The notes under the pieces were generated by a model. It did not search any database. It had not been told where the DNA came from and saw only the letters and a program-made list of their open reading frames with translations. 64,000 nt of DNA from Lysinibacillus contaminans. Its GTDB lineage: Bacteria; Bacillota; Bacilli; Bacillales_A; Planococcaceae. Where the stretch lies: assembly GCF_001278945.1 (NCBI RefSeq), contig NZ_LGRV01000003.1, forward strand, positions 2,356,001-2,420,000, written 5' to 3'. The position numbers and the translations under genes were made by a program. Shown here in pieces: positions 48,078 through 61,532 of the stretch (positions within the stretch are counted from its first letter, which is position 1; each line of letters begins with the position of its first letter).

Positions 48078-48707
48078 TTATAACTCGCCTGCTTTTAACT
48101 TTTTGTGCCAATCCTTCAAGAAAGGAATATCCTCTTCTTTAATCGCACCTGATTCATTAGCCGCTTCGATTAAGTAATCGAAATTTGTTAATGATACATA
48201 CTTGATGCCCGCTTCTTCAAAGGCTTGCTCTGCACGTGGTAAGTTATATGTGTACACACAAACTACACCTAGTACTTCACAACCAGCTGCGCGTAATGCT
48301 TCTACTGCTGTGATTGAAGAACCGCCTGTAGACACAATATCTTCTACTACGATTACTTTTTGGCCCGCTGCGTATTTACCTTCAATTTGGTTTCCACGGC
48401 CATGTTCTTTTGCTTTTGAACGCACGTACACCATTGGTAAATCTAAGATATCACTTACCCATGCTGCGTGTGGGATACCAGCTGTTGCTGTACCTGCAAC
48501 GACTTCTGTTGCTGCAAAGTTTTCTTTAATAACTGAAGCTAAACCATTTGCTAATTGTTTACGAATGACAGGATCAGAGATTGTTAAACGTGTATCACAA
48601 TAGATAGGTGATTTGATGCCTGATGCCCAAGTAAATAGGTCTGTTGGATTTAATTCTACTGCACCTACTTTTAACATAGCGTGTGCGATTTCGTTTTGTA
48701 ATGTCAT
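48078..48707 (-). CDS. pyrE: Orotate phosphoribosyltransferase
   Basis: PyrE joins orotate to PRPP to form OMP. The 209-residue protein has the PRPP-binding motif VIVVEDIVSTGGSS (about 118-131) and the FTWASGIKSPIYCD start region. ATG 48707 with GGGAGGC six bases upstream is preferred over the frame opening five codons earlier. It follows pyrF by two bases and is the last pyr gene; the insertion sequence begins 44 bases downstream. Confidence 0.95.
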   Translation of the reverse strand: MTLQNEIAHAMLKVGAVELNPTDLFTWASGIKSPIYCDTRLTISDPVIRKQLANGLASVIKENFAATEVVAGTATAGIPHAAWVSDILDLPMVYVRSKAKEHGRGNQIEGKYAAGQKVIVVEDIVSTGGSSITAVEALRAAGCEVLGVVCVYTYNLPRAEQAFEEAGIKYVSLTNFDYLIEAANESGAIKEEDIPFLKDWHKKLKAGEL

Positions 48708-48709
48708 GT

Positions 48710-49413
48710 TTATGCCTCCCATAATTCGCTTACGATTTTATATGCTGCTACTGGATCTTGTGCACCTGTAACAGCGCGTCCTACTACAATCAATGAAGAA
48801 CCGTCACGTTTTGCACCATTTGGCGTTGCAATTCGCTTTTGGTCATGTGATTCTCCGCCTGCTAAACGAATACCTGGTGTCACACGTAAGAAATCTTCGC
48901 CACATAATTCAGCAATTGCTTTTGCCTCATGTACCGAACAAACCACACCGTTTAAACCAGCTTGTTTCGTTAAGCTTGCATAATGTAATACAGAATCTTG
49001 TAATGATAACGCAATTTTTTGTTCTGCTTGCATTTGTTCTTCTGTCGTAGAAGTTAACTGTGTTACTGCTATAAGTGCTGCACGTTCGCGGCCTGTTGGT
49101 GTTCCCGCTTCTAAGCCTTCTAGTGCCGCTTCCATCATCGGGCGTCCACCTGCTGCGTGAACATTTACTAAGTCCACACCTAATTTTGCTAAGCCCTTCA
49201 TCGCAGACCCAACTGTGTTTGGAATATCATGCAACTTTAAATCTAGGAAAATATCATGGCCTTGCTCTTTTACTTTACGCACGATATCTGGACCTTCCTG
49301 CATGTATAACTCCATACCAATTTTAACAAAAAGAGGCTCATTAAAATGGTTTAAAAACTTGAAAACTTCCTCTTCTCCTGGGAAATCGAGTGCAAGTATT
49401 GGCTTTGTATTCA

Positions 49414-49414
<1 letters not shown>
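48710..49414 (-). CDS. pyrF: Orotidine-5'-phosphate decarboxylase
   Basis: PyrF decarboxylates OMP to UMP. The 234-residue TIM barrel has the catalytic Asp-Lys-Asp array in FLDLKLHDIPNTV (about 57-69) and the phosphate-binding end (TPGIR, VVGRAVTGAQDP). Its ATG touches the pyrD stop and it is followed by pyrE, so the last two steps of UMP synthesis are coupled. Confidence 0.96.
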
Positions 49415-51095
<1,681 letters not shown>

Positions 51096-51096
51096 A

Positions 51097-54000
51097 TTAG
51101 TGTACTACCTCCGCTTTTGGCATTTGTTCTGCTGTGAATGTCATTGATTCAATAACACGTAGCATTGCTTCAGCTGTATCAAGTGAAGTTAAGCAAGGTA
51201 CGCCGTTTTCTACTGATTCACGGCGGATACGGAAGCCATCACGTGCTGGTTGCTTACCTTTTGTTAGTGTGTTGACAACAAGCTGTGCTTCACCGTTTTG
51301 GATCAAGTCTAATAATGTTTGCCCTTTTGCACCGATTTTGCCCACTACATCTGTACGTACGCCAGCATCCTCGAATACTTTTGCAGTACCTTCTGTTGCT
51401 ACGATGCGGTAGCCTACTGTTGAGAAGCGTTTTGCTAATGAAATTGCTTCTTCTTTATCTTTATCAGATACCGTGAATAATACTGTTCCTTCAGTGCGAA
51501 CTTCCATGCCCGCTGCTACTAAACCTTTGTATAAGGCTTTCTCAAGCGTCGAATCTTTACCCATTACTTCCCCTGTAGATTTCATTTCAGGGCCGAGTGT
51601 AATGTCAACACGACGTAATTTCGCAAATGAGAAGACTGGGACTTTAACGAATACGCCAGTTTGCTCTTTCGCTAAACCAGTTGGGTAGCCTTGTTCTACG
51701 ATTGATGTGCCTAGAATCGCTTTAGTCGCAATGTTAGCCATTGGGATGTTCGTAATTTTACTTAAGAATGGTACTGTACGTGAAGAACGTGGGTTTACTT
51801 CAATCACGAATACTTCACCTTGTGAAATGACATACTGGATGTTCATTAGACCTACGATACCAAGACCTCTTGCTAGACGAGTTGTATAGTCAACTAGTGT
51901 ATCTTTTTGTTCTTGTGTTAACTTTTGTGGTGGGTAGACAGAGATTGAGTCACCAGAGTGAACCCCTGCGCGTTCAATATGTTCCATAATACCTGGGATT
52001 AACACATTTTCGCCGTCGCAAATTGCGTCTACTTCAATTTCATTACCCGTTAAGTAACGGTCTACAAGTACTGGATGATCTGGAGATGCATCTACCGCAT
52101 GTTCCATATAATGTTGTAGTTCTTCTTCGTTATAAACGATTTCCATCGCACGTCCACCAAGTACGTAAGAAGGACGAACAAGTACTGGGAAACCAATTTC
52201 TTTACCGATTACAATCGCTTCTTCAGCAGAAATAGCAGTTTTACCAAGTGGCTGTGGAATACCGATTTCGTGTAATGCTCGCTCGAATTTATCACGGTTT
52301 TCTGCACGGTCGATATCTTCTAGCGTTGTACCTAGAATTTTCACGCCGTATGCTTCTAACTTATCTGCCAGGTTAATCGCAGTTTGACCACCGAACTGTA
52401 CGACAACACCGATTGGTTGCTCAAGGTCGATGATATGCATTACGTCTTCGATTGTTAATGGCTCGAAGTATAATTTATCTGAGATTGAGAAGTCTGTTGA
52501 CACTGTTTCAGGGTTTGAGTTGATGATGATTGCTTCGTAACCCGCTTCTTGAATTGCCCATACAGAGTGTACTGTTGCATAGTCGAATTCTACCCCTTGA
52601 CCGATTCGGATTGGACCTGATCCAAGTACGACAACTGAAGGTTTTTCAGAACGAATTGATTCGTTTTCTTCCTCATATGTGCCGTAGAAGTATGGTGTTT
52701 CTGATTCGAATTCTGCTGCACAAGTATCTACCATTTTGTACACTGGAATAATACCAGTCTCTTTACGGTAAGCATATACTGCTTCTGGCGTCGTTTCCCA
52801 TAGCTCTGCGATTTTTTTATCTGCGAAGCCTAAACGTTTTGCTGTGCGTAAAATATCTTTATCGTTTTTATTGTCCGCAAGTATTTGCTCCATATCCACG
52901 ATGTTTTTTAGTTTATTTAAGAAGAATAAGTCAATTGCCGACCATTCATGGATTTGCTCGACTGTCACACCGCGACGAAGTGCTTCTCCGATGAAGAATA
53001 AGCGCTCATCTCCTGCTTTACGGATACGTTTTTCAATCCAAGAATCCGTGTTTTCTTCTGCATGTTTTAGCTCTATGTGTACATGACCCGTTTCTAGAGA
53101 ACGTACCGCTTTAAGTATTGCTTCCTCAAACGTACGCCCAAGTGCCATAACTTCACCAGTAGCTTTCATTTGTGTACCCAAGTTACGTTTAGCTGATTCG
53201 AATTTATCGAATGGCCAACGTGGGATTTTAGCGACAATGTAGTCAAGTGCCGGTTCGAAACAAGCGTATGTTGAACCTGTTACTGGGTTTTTGATTTCAT
53301 CCAGTGTAAGACCTACAGCAATTTTGGCAGCAAGTTTCGCGATTGGGTAACCCGTTGCTTTTGATGCTAACGCTGATGAACGTGATACACGTGGGTTTAC
53401 TTCGATTACATAGTAGTTAAAGCTATATGGATCTAATGCTAACTGTACGTTACAGCCACCTTCAATTTTAAGGGCGCGAATAATGTCTAATGAGATATTA
53501 CGTAGCATTTGGTTTTCACGGTCTGAAAGTGTTTGTGTCGGTGCAACTACGATTGAGTCACCTGTATGAATACCTACTGGGTCAAAGTTTTCCATGTTAC
53601 ATACAACGATGGCGTTATCCGCTGCATCACGCATTACTTCATATTCAATTTCTTTATAGCCAGCAATTGATTTTTCAAGTAAACATTGTGTCACTGGAGA
53701 ATATTTTAAACCTGATGTTACAGTTTCCTCTAGATCTTGGTCATTATAGCAAATTCCGCCGCCTGTACCACCAAGTGTGAATGCAGGGCGTACGATTACT
53801 GGGTAACCTATACGAGCAACAAGTGCATAAGCTTCTGTCATGTTATGAATAATATCTGATTCAGGAACTGGTGCACCTAGCTCATACATTAAGTTACGGA
53901 ATAAGTCACGGTCTTCCGCTTTATGGATAGCATCTAATTTTGTCCCTAAAATTTCAATGTTCAATTCGTTTAAAATACCTGATTCGTCTAACTCGATCGC

Positions 54001-54294
54001 CATGTTTAGACCTGTTTGTCCACCAAGTGTTGGTAGGATGGCATCTGGACGTTCTTTACGTAAAATACGTGATACGAATTCAAGCGTAATTGGCTCGATA
54101 TATACTTTGTCGGCAATCTCTGTATCTGTCATAATTGTTGCAGGGTTTGAGTTAATTAAAATAACGCGGTAGCCTTCTTCTTTTAATGAAAGACAAGCTT
54201 GTGTTCCTGCGTAGTCAAATTCTGCTGCTTGTCCGATTACGATTGGGCCTGACCCGATTACTAAAATAGTTTCTATATCTGTACGTTTAGGCAT
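51097..54294 (-). CDS. carB: Carbamoyl-phosphate synthase large subunit
   Basis: CarB makes carbamoyl phosphate from bicarbonate, ammonia and two ATP. The 1065-residue protein shows the duplicated architecture: two carbamate/ATP-grasp halves ([19 protein letters not shown] near 11 and [18 protein letters not shown] near 560), paired [19 protein letters not shown] and [16 protein letters not shown] segments, and a C-terminal allosteric domain (about 930-1065). It overlaps carA by eight bases. Being inside the pyr operon, it is the pyrimidine-specific enzyme. Confidence 0.97.
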   Translation of the reverse strand: MPKRTDIETILVIGSGPIVIGQAAEFDYAGTQACLSLKEEGYRVILINSNPATIMTDTEIADKVYIEPITLEFVSRILRKERPDAILPTLGGQTGLNMAIELDESGILNELNIEILGTKLDAIHKAEDRDLFRNLMYELGAPVPESDIIHNMTEAYALVARIGYPVIVRPAFTLGGTGGGICYNDQDLEETVTSGLKYSPVTQCLLEKSIAGYKEIEYEVMRDAADNAIVVCNMENFDPVGIHTGDSIVVAPTQTLSDRENQMLRNISLDIIRALKIEGGCNVQLALDPYSFNYYVIEVNPRVSRSSALASKATGYPIAKLAAKIAVGLTLDEIKNPVTGSTYACFEPALDYIVAKIPRWPFDKFESAKRNLGTQMKATGEVMALGRTFEEAILKAVRSLETGHVHIELKHAEENTDSWIEKRIRKAGDERLFFIGEALRRGVTVEQIHEWSAIDLFFLNKLKNIVDMEQILADNKNDKDILRTAKRLGFADKKIAELWETTPEAVYAYRKETGIIPVYKMVDTCAAEFESETPYFYGTYEEENESIRSEKPSVVVLGSGPIRIGQGVEFDYATVHSVWAIQEAGYEAIIINSNPETVSTDFSISDKLYFEPLTIEDVMHIIDLEQPIGVVVQFGGQTAINLADKLEAYGVKILGTTLEDIDRAENRDKFERALHEIGIPQPLGKTAISAEEAIVIGKEIGFPVLVRPSYVLGGRAMEIVYNEEELQHYMEHAVDASPDHPVLVDRYLTGNEIEVDAICDGENVLIPGIMEHIERAGVHSGDSISVYPPQKLTQEQKDTLVDYTTRLARGLGIVGLMNIQYVISQGEVFVIEVNPRSSRTVPFLSKITNIPMANIATKAILGTSIVEQGYPTGLAKEQTGVFVKVPVFSFAKLRRVDITLGPEMKSTGEVMGKDSTLEKALYKGLVAAGMEVRTEGTVLFTVSDKDKEEAISLAKRFSTVGYRIVATEGTAKVFEDAGVRTDVVGKIGAKGQTLLDLIQNGEAQLVVNTLTKGKQPARDGFRIRRESVENGVPCLTSLDTAEAMLRVIESMTFTAEQMPKAEVVH

Positions 54295-55387
54295 GTTGTT
54301 TCCCCTTCCCTGCTTCTACTTCCATCATTTCGATAAACTCGTCAAACAAGTGATTTGAATCTTCTGGACCTGGTGATGCTTCTGGGTGATATTGCACAGT
54401 GAAGATTGGGTATTTCTTATGGCGAACCCCTTCACAAGTACCATCATTTAGAGCGACATGTGTTAGTTCTAAATCTGTATCTTTTAATGACTCAATGTCG
54501 ATTGTATAGCCGTGATTTTGAGATGTTATATCTGTACGACCTGTACGTAAATCTTTTACTGGGTGATTACCTCCACGGTGACCGAATGGTAATTTAAAGC
54601 TTCGCGCACCACTTGCTAGTGAGAAAATTTGGTGACCTAAGCAAATCCCGAACATTGGCACTTTTCCGATTAAATTACGCACTGTATCAATGCCTTCTTC
54701 TACGTCCTCAGGGTTACCCGGGCCGTTTGATAGCATAACGCCATCTGGATGCCACGCTAAAATTTCTTCTGCTGGTGTATTGTAAGGTACAACAAGTACG
54801 TCACAATCACGTTTATTTAATTCACGTAAAATCCCGTGCTTCATACCATAGTCAATTACCACAACACGTTTTCCACGTCCTGGTGATGGGTATGCTGCTT
54901 TTGGTGATACTTCACGTACATGGTGTGTAATTGCTGGAGTTGCTTGTAATTTAGCAACGATTTCATCTACGTTTACTTCTTCATCAGCTGCTGTAAGGAT
55001 TGCTTTTACTGACCCTTTGTTACGGATGATGCGTGTTAATTTACGAGTGTCGATCCCTTCAATCCCAGGGATGTCTTTTGATGTAAGATATGCATCTAGC
55101 GTTAAATCACAACGGAAGTTTGACGGTGTTTTTGCAAGTTCACGTACTACGAAACCACGAATTGCTGGTGTGATAGATTCGAAGTCATCACGGTTAATAC
55201 CGTAGTTACCGATTAGTGGATATGTTAACGTGACGATTTGTCCATAAAATGATGGATCTGAAATCGTTTCTTGATATCCTGTCATGCCTGTTGTAAATAC
55301 AACCTCACCTTGTGAAGCTCGCTCGCTACCGAACGCTATGCCTGTAAATACTGTGCCATCCTCTAAAATAAGTAAACGTTTTTTCAT
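54287..55387 (-). CDS. carA: Carbamoyl-phosphate synthase small (glutaminase) subunit
   Basis: CarA hydrolyses glutamine and channels ammonia to CarB. The 366-residue protein has a class I glutamine amidotransferase domain with the nucleophile in [13 protein letters not shown] and the His/Glu pair in [12 protein letters not shown]. The frame opens 18 codons earlier inside pyrC, but ATG 55387 overlaps the pyrC stop (TAATG), has GGAGGC upstream, and gives the usual [12 protein letters not shown] start. Confidence 0.96.
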   Translation of the reverse strand: MKKRLLILEDGTVFTGIAFGSERASQGEVVFTTGMTGYQETISDPSFYGQIVTLTYPLIGNYGINRDDFESITPAIRGFVVRELAKTPSNFRCDLTLDAYLTSKDIPGIEGIDTRKLTRIIRNKGSVKAILTAADEEVNVDEIVAKLQATPAITHHVREVSPKAAYPSPGRGKRVVVIDYGMKHGILRELNKRDCDVLVVPYNTPAEEILAWHPDGVMLSNGPGNPEDVEEGIDTVRNLIGKVPMFGICLGHQIFSLASGARSFKLPFGHRGGNHPVKDLRTGRTDITSQNHGYTIDIESLKDTDLELTHVALNDGTCEGVRHKKYPIFTVQYHPEASPGPEDSNHLFDEFIEMMEVEAGKGKQHA

Positions 55388-56664
55388 TATTCTGCCTCCT
55401 GGTATACGATATTGCCTTCGAAAATCGTTACTACTGGCCAACCTTTTGCTACCCAGCCATTAAATGGTGTGTTACGGCCTTTTGATACAAAACCTTCTGC
55501 ATTAATTGTTTGTTCTTTGTTTAAATCAATCAGAATCATATCTGCTGATGCGCCAACTTCCAATGTTCCGTATGGTAAATCGAAAATTTGTGCCGCTTTG
55601 ACAGACATCCAATCGATTAATTGCTTTAATGTCCACTTACCTGTTTCCACAAATTGCGTGTAAAGCAGTGGAAATGCTGTCTCAAATCCTACAATACCGA
55701 ACGGTGCTCCAACCATACCACAGCATTTTTCTTCAACTGTATGTGGTGCGTGGTCTGTTGCGATGCAGTCGATTGTGCCATCAAGTAGCGCCGCATGTAA
55801 TGAATCTTTATCATCTTTTGCGCGTAATGGTGGGTTCATTTTCCAGTTTGCATCATCTGATGGAATATCCATTTCTTCTAATAGAAGATGATGTGGGCAA
55901 ACTTCTGCAGTTACACGGATACCCGCTGCTTTTGCGTCACGCACTGCACGTACAGATTCTTTCGTTGATACGTGGCATACGTGATAGCGAGCACCTGCTG
56001 CTTCTGCAAGCAGTACATCACGTGCAATTTGGACAGACTCACAAATTGACGGAATACCCGGCAAGCCAAGCTCTACATTTCGTGTCCCTTCGTGCATTAC
56101 ACCGTCGTAAATTAGCGAATTATCTTCACAGTGTGCAACAACAACAACATCATGCTTCGCTGCTTCCTTCATTTGCTCATACATTGTTGATGCAAGTTGG
56201 ATACCAACACCGTCATCCGAGAATGCAACCGCGCCCTGCGCCTTTAACTCCTCGATACTTGTGCGAACCTCACCAGAAATATCTTTTGTAAGTGAACCGT
56301 ATGGTAGCACACGTATAACTGCACTTTCTTTAATAAGGCCGTTGATGAGCTCCATGTTTTCTACTGAATCTGGTACTGGTTTTGTATTTGGCATTGCACA
56401 AATTGTTGTAAAGCCGCCCTTAGCTGCCGAAGCTGTACCTGTTGCAATTGTTTCTTTATGCTCAAAGCCTGGCTCGCGTAGATGCGTATGTACATCAACA
56501 AAACCTGGTGATAATAAGTGTCCATTACCTTCAATTATTGCTGCGCCGTCTAGTGTTACATCTGCGCCAATTGCTGTGATTTTTCCATTTTCGATGGCTA
56601 CATTTACTGTTTCTAATTCGCTCTGTTCATTTACTACTTGAACATTTTGAAGTACTTTTTTCAT
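55387..56664 (-). CDS. pyrC: Dihydroorotase
   Basis: PyrC cyclises carbamoyl aspartate to dihydroorotate. The 425-residue amidohydrolase has the zinc motif [11 protein letters not shown] (about 56-66), AFSDDGVG (about 150), and the catalytic aspartate segment [14 protein letters not shown] (about 300). It follows pyrB by one base and overlaps carA by one. Confidence 0.96.
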   Translation of the reverse strand: MKKVLQNVQVVNEQSELETVNVAIENGKITAIGADVTLDGAAIIEGNGHLLSPGFVDVHTHLREPGFEHKETIATGTASAAKGGFTTICAMPNTKPVPDSVENMELINGLIKESAVIRVLPYGSLTKDISGEVRTSIEELKAQGAVAFSDDGVGIQLASTMYEQMKEAAKHDVVVVAHCEDNSLIYDGVMHEGTRNVELGLPGIPSICESVQIARDVLLAEAAGARYHVCHVSTKESVRAVRDAKAAGIRVTAEVCPHHLLLEEMDIPSDDANWKMNPPLRAKDDKDSLHAALLDGTIDCIATDHAPHTVEEKCCGMVGAPFGIVGFETAFPLLYTQFVETGKWTLKQLIDWMSVKAAQIFDLPYGTLEVGASADMILIDLNKEQTINAEGFVSKGRNTPFNGWVAKGWPVVTIFEGNIVYQEAE

Positions 56665-56665
56665 G

Positions 56666-57547
56666 TTAGTCTCTCTCCTTTAAAATCGTTTCAACAATCG
56701 CCATACGCGCGAATACACCATTGCGTACTTGATCAAAAATTCTAGAACGTTCGCACTCTACTAACTCTGACGCAATTTCAACATCCCTATTAACTGGTGC
56801 AGGATGCATAATAATTGCCGTTTCCTTCATTTGCTTTTCACGTTCAATTGTTAAACCGAATTCTTCGTGGTAACTTTCTTTTGAAAAGCTTTTATTCACC
56901 TTATGACGTTCATGCTGCACACGTAGTAACATAATGACATCGCTCGTATCAATCAAACCATCCCAAGAGTGATGTGCTTCAAACTCGCCTGCCCAATCTT
57001 CCGGGCAAAGGAATCGTACATTTGCACCTAAACGCTGTAATGCTGTTGCGTTAGATTTAGCAACTCGACTATGCGAGACATCTCCTGCGATTGTAACATT
57101 TAACCCTTCAAAGGAACCGAATTCTTTTTTGATTGTGTAAAGATCTAGTAGTGATTGTGACGGATGTTGGCCAGCGCCATCTCCTGCGTTAATGATAGCA
57201 ACGTTTATGCCTTCTAAAAGTTCGTTGTAAAATTCATCTTCTTTTGCTCGAATAACTACTGCATCCATACCAATCATTTCTAAAGTCTTTACTGTGTCAT
57301 ACATTGTTTCACCCTTTGTCATGCTAGAGAAACCTGCATCAAAAGGGATGACCGTACAACCAACTTTGCGCTCTGCCATTTCAAAGCTCGTTTTCGTACG
57401 TGTACTCGGTTCAAAAAAAAGGTTTGCGACGTTGTATGTGCGAGATAATGATGATGCTTCTCCATTTTCAAAAGCCTGCGCACGATCTAAGATGTGGTTA
57501 ATTTCTTCGTTTGTTAAATGTTCCATCGATAATAAGTTTTTCATCAT
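56666..57547 (-). CDS. pyrB: Aspartate carbamoyltransferase catalytic subunit
   Basis: PyrB condenses carbamoyl phosphate with aspartate. The 293-residue protein has the carbamoyl-phosphate motif [12 protein letters not shown] (about 46-57), the [14 protein letters not shown] segment, and [11 protein letters not shown] (about 258-268). No regulatory pyrI is present, as usual for Bacillales. A PyrR-type attenuator precedes the gene. Confidence 0.96.
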   Translation of the reverse strand: MMKNLLSMEHLTNEEINHILDRAQAFENGEASSLSRTYNVANLFFEPSTRTKTSFEMAERKVGCTVIPFDAGFSSMTKGETMYDTVKTLEMIGMDAVVIRAKEDEFYNELLEGINVAIINAGDGAGQHPSQSLLDLYTIKKEFGSFEGLNVTIAGDVSHSRVAKSNATALQRLGANVRFLCPEDWAGEFEAHHSWDGLIDTSDVIMLLRVQHERHKVNKSFSKESYHEEFGLTIEREKQMKETAIIMHPAPVNRDVEIASELVECERSRIFDQVRNGVFARMAIVETILKERD

Positions 57548-57629
57548 GTACCCCCATAAGATTGTGTGTCATGAACGCCTATGTATGACGCCCCTACTTA
57601 AATCAAATTCGCCTTGGCGCATTTGCGAG

Positions 57630-57666
57630 TGCCGCTACGCTTTCGCGTAAAAAACAACTGTGGCAT
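57630..57666. repeat. Dispersed intergenic repeat, copy B
   Basis: This segment matches 19047-19083 at 30 of 37 positions. Here it contains the hairpin ACGCGAAAGCGT on the minus strand and is bracketed by GCCTTTGGCG and CGCCAAGGC, so it can fold into a nested stem. It lies in the pyrB leader, downstream of the attenuator. Confidence 0.5.
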
Positions 57667-57697
57667 CCGCCAAAGGCTTACTTTGTTCAGCAAGTTG

Positions 57698-57820
57698 AAT
57701 AAAGTAAAAGCCTCGTTGATGTCATCAACGAGGCATAAGGAGGCGTGACAAGTTGAAGAAAGAACTTCATTCTTCCTTTCTACTTGTCTACATCTTCCCC
57801 TTTTCTGCCTCTCTGGACAA
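57698..57820 (-). promoter_or_regulatory. PyrR-dependent attenuator before pyrB
   Basis: On the minus strand GTCCAGAGAGGCA (57805-57818) matches the PyrR binding loop ARUCCNGNGAGGYU except at its ends. About 70 bases further on, GCCTCGTTGAT and ATCAACGAGGC (57710-57734) form a terminator stem followed by TTTT. PyrR with UMP should stabilise the anti-antiterminator and stop transcription before pyrB. Confidence 0.85.
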
Positions 57821-57846
57821 TTCTTTAAAAGGTACTACTTATTTAA

Positions 57847-59136
57847 TTAATCGTAATCTGCAACTTCTTTGTCACGTCCTGGTAATACTAAGTTTAATAA
57901 TACACCGATAATGGCAGCTAACGCCATGCCTTCTATGGCAAATGATTCAGTAAATCGAAGCACCGCACCACCGATTCCTACTACTAGAATAACAGATGCA
58001 ATGACCATGTTACGGTTATTTCCGAAGTCTATGTTATTTTCAACAAGCATACGTAGTCCACTAGAAGCGATGATACCAAATAGTAAGATTGAAATACCGC
58101 CGAGAACCGCTGTTGGAATTGTTGCGATTAATGCCATTGCTTTCCCGAAGAATGACACGACAATCGCAATAATTGCTGCGCCCATGATGACATACACTGA
58201 ATAGATACGTGTGATTGCTAACACTCCGATATTTTCACCGTAAGTCGTTTTTGGCGGACCACCGATAAAGGCACTCACTATTGTCCCTAAGCCATCCCCT
58301 AAAATTGAGCGGTGAAGACCCGGATCTTTTATATAATTTCGATTAACAACTTTCCCTAGAACTAATTGGTGACCAATATGTTCTGAAATCGTTACAATAA
58401 CGATCGGTACCATCGCTAGTAAGATTTTAGCTGTTATATTAATTTCATAATCTACACCTGGAATTAAGAAGTCTGGTAAAGCGAAGAATGCCGCTTCCTT
58501 TACCGGTGTAAAATCAACAATTCCGATGAAAACTGAATAAATATATCCTATGATTAGCCCCATAAGAATCGGCATCGCACTTAAAATATTTTTAAAGTAA
58601 ACTGTGAAAATAATAGCTGAGAATAATGTGACTAAAGCTGCTGAGAAATGCCAGCCGTTATATACACCATCTACGTTCATTGCCATATTTACTGCAGTGC
58701 CTGATAAACCTAAACCAATTACGATAATAACTGGCGCTACTACGATTGGTGGTAGTAAGCGCATCAACCACTTATAACCCGTTTTCCAAATTAATAAGGA
58801 AACAATCCCGTATACTAAGCCAACTGCCATTGCGCCGATCATCGCATTTCCTGGACTTACACTTGCACCATCCTCTGTTAAACCGTTTGAGGCAACTAAC
58901 ATAGGTGCAATGAATGCAAATGATGAGCCTAGGTAAGCAGGTACTTTAAACTGTGTAACTAATAAGAAAATAATTGTTGCAATCCCGCTTGTGAGCAGGG
59001 CTATCGCTGGGCTTAACCCAACAAGTTGTGGTACTAATATTGTGGAACCAAACATGGCGAACATATGTTGGAAACTCAATGTTACCCATTGGACCGGCGT
59101 TGGTTTTTCATTGATGTCTAAAACTGCCTTGGACAT
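57847..59136 (-). CDS. pyrP: Uracil permease PyrP (UraA, NCS2 family)
   Basis: PyrP imports uracil with protons. About 429 residues form a polytopic membrane protein with the family start VQWVTLSFQHMFAMFGSTILVP (membrane segment 1) and the NCS2 signature-like VTISEHIGHQLVLGKV and LGDGLGTIVSAFIGGPPKTTYGENIG. The frame opens 16 codons earlier, but ATG 59136 has GAGGAGAGG upstream and avoids overlap with pyrR. It follows pyrR by 20 bases, with no attenuator between them. Confidence 0.94.
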   Translation of the reverse strand: MSKAVLDINEKPTPVQWVTLSFQHMFAMFGSTILVPQLVGLSPAIALLTSGIATIIFLLVTQFKVPAYLGSSFAFIAPMLVASNGLTEDGASVSPGNAMIGAMAVGLVYGIVSLLIWKTGYKWLMRLLPPIVVAPVIIVIGLGLSGTAVNMAMNVDGVYNGWHFSAALVTLFSAIIFTVYFKNILSAMPILMGLIIGYIYSVFIGIVDFTPVKEAAFFALPDFLIPGVDYEINITAKILLAMVPIVIVTISEHIGHQLVLGKVVNRNYIKDPGLHRSILGDGLGTIVSAFIGGPPKTTYGENIGVLAITRIYSVYVIMGAAIIAIVVSFFGKAMALIATIPTAVLGGISILLFGIIASSGLRMLVENNIDFGNNRNMVIASVILVVGIGGAVLRFTESFAIEGMALAAIIGVLLNLVLPGRDKEVADYD

Positions 59137-59156
59137 TTGGCTTCCTCTCCTCATGT

Positions 59157-59867
<711 letters not shown>

Positions 59868-59913
59868 GCCATTAAAGGTGAATATTTAGTTTAGATGTTC
59901 ATTCACTTTGGCT

Positions 59914-59942
59914 ATTATAGAATTTCTATTTAGATCTGTCAA
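59914..59942 (-). promoter_or_regulatory. Consensus sigma-A promoter of the pyr operon
   Basis: TTGACA (59937-59942) and TATAAT (59914-59919) are both perfect and are 17 bases apart on the minus strand. Output is therefore set mainly by attenuation. The -35 box begins three bases after the rluD stop codon. Confidence 0.95.
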
Positions 59943-59944
59943 TA

Positions 59945-60850
59945 CTAATTTCGTAATTCGTCTACTAATTGAACAAAATCAGCAGGAAGTGGTGCTTCAA
60001 ACTCCAAATACTCGCCTGAAACAGGATGAACAAATCCTAAAACTCCTGCATGTAACACTTGTCCACCAAAATCAATTGTCTTTTTCGGACCATATTTTGG
60101 ATCTCCTACAAGTGGGAAGCCAATATACTTCATATGCACGCGAATTTGGTGTGTACGACCTGTTTCTAAACGGCATTCTACTAACGTATAATCTCCGAAA
60201 CGCTCGATGACTTGGAAGTGTGTCACAGCATGCTTGCCGTTATCGACTACAGCTTGCTTTTGACGATCTTTTTGATCACGACCGATTGGCGCTTCAATAG
60301 TGCCTTTATCATGTGCAATATGCCCGTGTACAAGTGCTGTATATTTGCGTGTTACCGTCTTTTTCACAAGTTGATCGACTAATGATACGTGCGCCACATC
60401 ATTTTTTGCTACCATTAATAAGCCCGATGTATCTTTGTCGATACGGTGGACAATTCCTGGGCGCAAAATGCCGTTAATGCCTGATAAATCTTTGCAGTGG
60501 TACATTAAGCCGTTTACGAGTGTACCTGTCAAGTGACCCGGTGCAGGATGTACAACCATACCTTTTGGTTTGTTGACAACTAAAACATCTGCATCTTCAT
60601 AAACAATATCAAGGTCTAAGTTTTCTGCAATAACGTCTAATGGTTCTGCTTCTGGCACAGTGATTTCTACCACATCGCCTGCTTTTACTTTATATTTAGC
60701 TTTTACTATTTCACCATTCACTTTGACAATACCTTCTGTAGTCCAGTTGCCAATTTGAGTACGTGACCATTCTGTTTGCACACTCGAGACCGCCTTATCA
60801 ATGCGCTCTCCCTGTTGTTGTTCTTCCATTATATATGTTACTACTGTCAT
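59945..60850 (-). CDS. rluD: RluD-type 23S rRNA pseudouridine synthase (YlyB)
   Basis: This RluA-family enzyme makes pseudouridines in large-subunit rRNA. The 301-residue protein has an N-terminal S4-like RNA-binding domain (about 15-75) and the catalytic motif HRIDKDTSGLLMVAKN (about 133-148, Asp nucleophile). The LETGRTHQIRVHMKYIGFPL segment is also typical. It overlaps lspA by four bases, as in B. subtilis lspA-ylyB. No terminator separates it from the pyr promoter. Confidence 0.93.
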   Translation of the reverse strand: MTVVTYIMEEQQQGERIDKAVSSVQTEWSRTQIGNWTTEGIVKVNGEIVKAKYKVKAGDVVEITVPEAEPLDVIAENLDLDIVYEDADVLVVNKPKGMVVHPAPGHLTGTLVNGLMYHCKDLSGINGILRPGIVHRIDKDTSGLLMVAKNDVAHVSLVDQLVKKTVTRKYTALVHGHIAHDKGTIEAPIGRDQKDRQKQAVVDNGKHAVTHFQVIERFGDYTLVECRLETGRTHQIRVHMKYIGFPLVGDPKYGPKKTIDFGGQVLHAGVLGFVHPVSGEYLEFEAPLPADFVQLVDELRN

Positions 60851-61326
60851 TGTTCCACCTGTTTCTTTTCTTTTTTATCCTCAATAATTAAACCAATCAT
60901 TAATACGACCACCGCAATCGTTAATGCCGCATCTGCAACATTAAAGATAGGAAAATGATAATCTATAACCGGGATTAATACGTCCACAAAGTCGACTACT
61001 TCACCTCTAAACAATCGATCGATAAAGTTCCCAATTGCACCACCCAATAGCAGCATTAATCCTACTTGGAAAATCGGTTTCCCCTTTGCCTCTTTATGAT
61101 AGAAGTAAATGATGGCAATAATCACGCCAACTGTCACAATCGTAAACAACCACATTTGACCTTCTAACATGCCCCACGCAGCCCCTCTATTACGATGAGA
61201 CAAGATACCTAACCACGGGTCCCACACTGAAATTCTTTCCCCGTAATCCATATTTTTCATAATTAGCCATTTTGTCCATTGATCTAAAAGTATAGCAAAA
61301 GCGGCCAATCCATAGTATTTATACAC
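60847..61326 (-). CDS. lspA: Lipoprotein signal peptidase (signal peptidase II)
   Basis: LspA cleaves signal peptides of lipoproteins such as the OppA/AppA receptors in this window. About 159 residues form four membrane segments. The catalytic aspartates lie in GGAIGNFIDRLFRGEVVDF and FNVADAAL. GTG 61326 follows CGGAGG with normal spacing and gives the usual length; a GTG seven codons upstream has no ribosome-binding site. Confidence 0.94.
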   Translation of the reverse strand: MYKYYGLAAFAILLDQWTKWLIMKNMDYGERISVWDPWLGILSHRNRGAAWGMLEGQMWLFTIVTVGVIIAIIYFYHKEAKGKPIFQVGLMLLLGGAIGNFIDRLFRGEVVDFVDVLIPVIDYHFPIFNVADAALTIAVVVLMIGLIIEDKKEKKQVEQ

Positions 61327-61359
61327 AAGCCATTCCTCCGTTTGCACGATATCTTATCT

Positions 61360-61368
61360 ATTCTACCA
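61360..61368 (-). promoter_or_regulatory. Extended -10 promoter of lspA-rluD
   Basis: On the minus strand TGGTAGAAT is an extended -10 element (TGN plus TAGAAT) about 35 bases before the lspA start. No strong -35 box is seen. Confidence 0.45.
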
Positions 61369-61424
61369 TAAGAGTGCATACGAGAATAACTAATAGTACA
61401 TGAAAATATGATGAAAACGCTAAT

Positions 61425-61466
61425 AGGACGCCTTCATCGTCTATAACTTGACGTTGAAGGCGTCCT
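61425..61466 (-). terminator. Long hairpin between the FIST/MCP operon and lspA
   Basis: A 17-base arm starting AGGACGCCTTCA (61425-61441) pairs with 61450-61466 with one mismatch and an eight-base loop. It lies about 70 bases after the MCP-like gene stop. There is no good T run on either strand, so termination may be incomplete. Confidence 0.5.
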
Positions 61467-61532
61467 ACTTGAATCATATTTCCCTCTGCGAATTTAACGC
61501 ACTGCTATTGGTATAAAAAATACTGAATGAAG

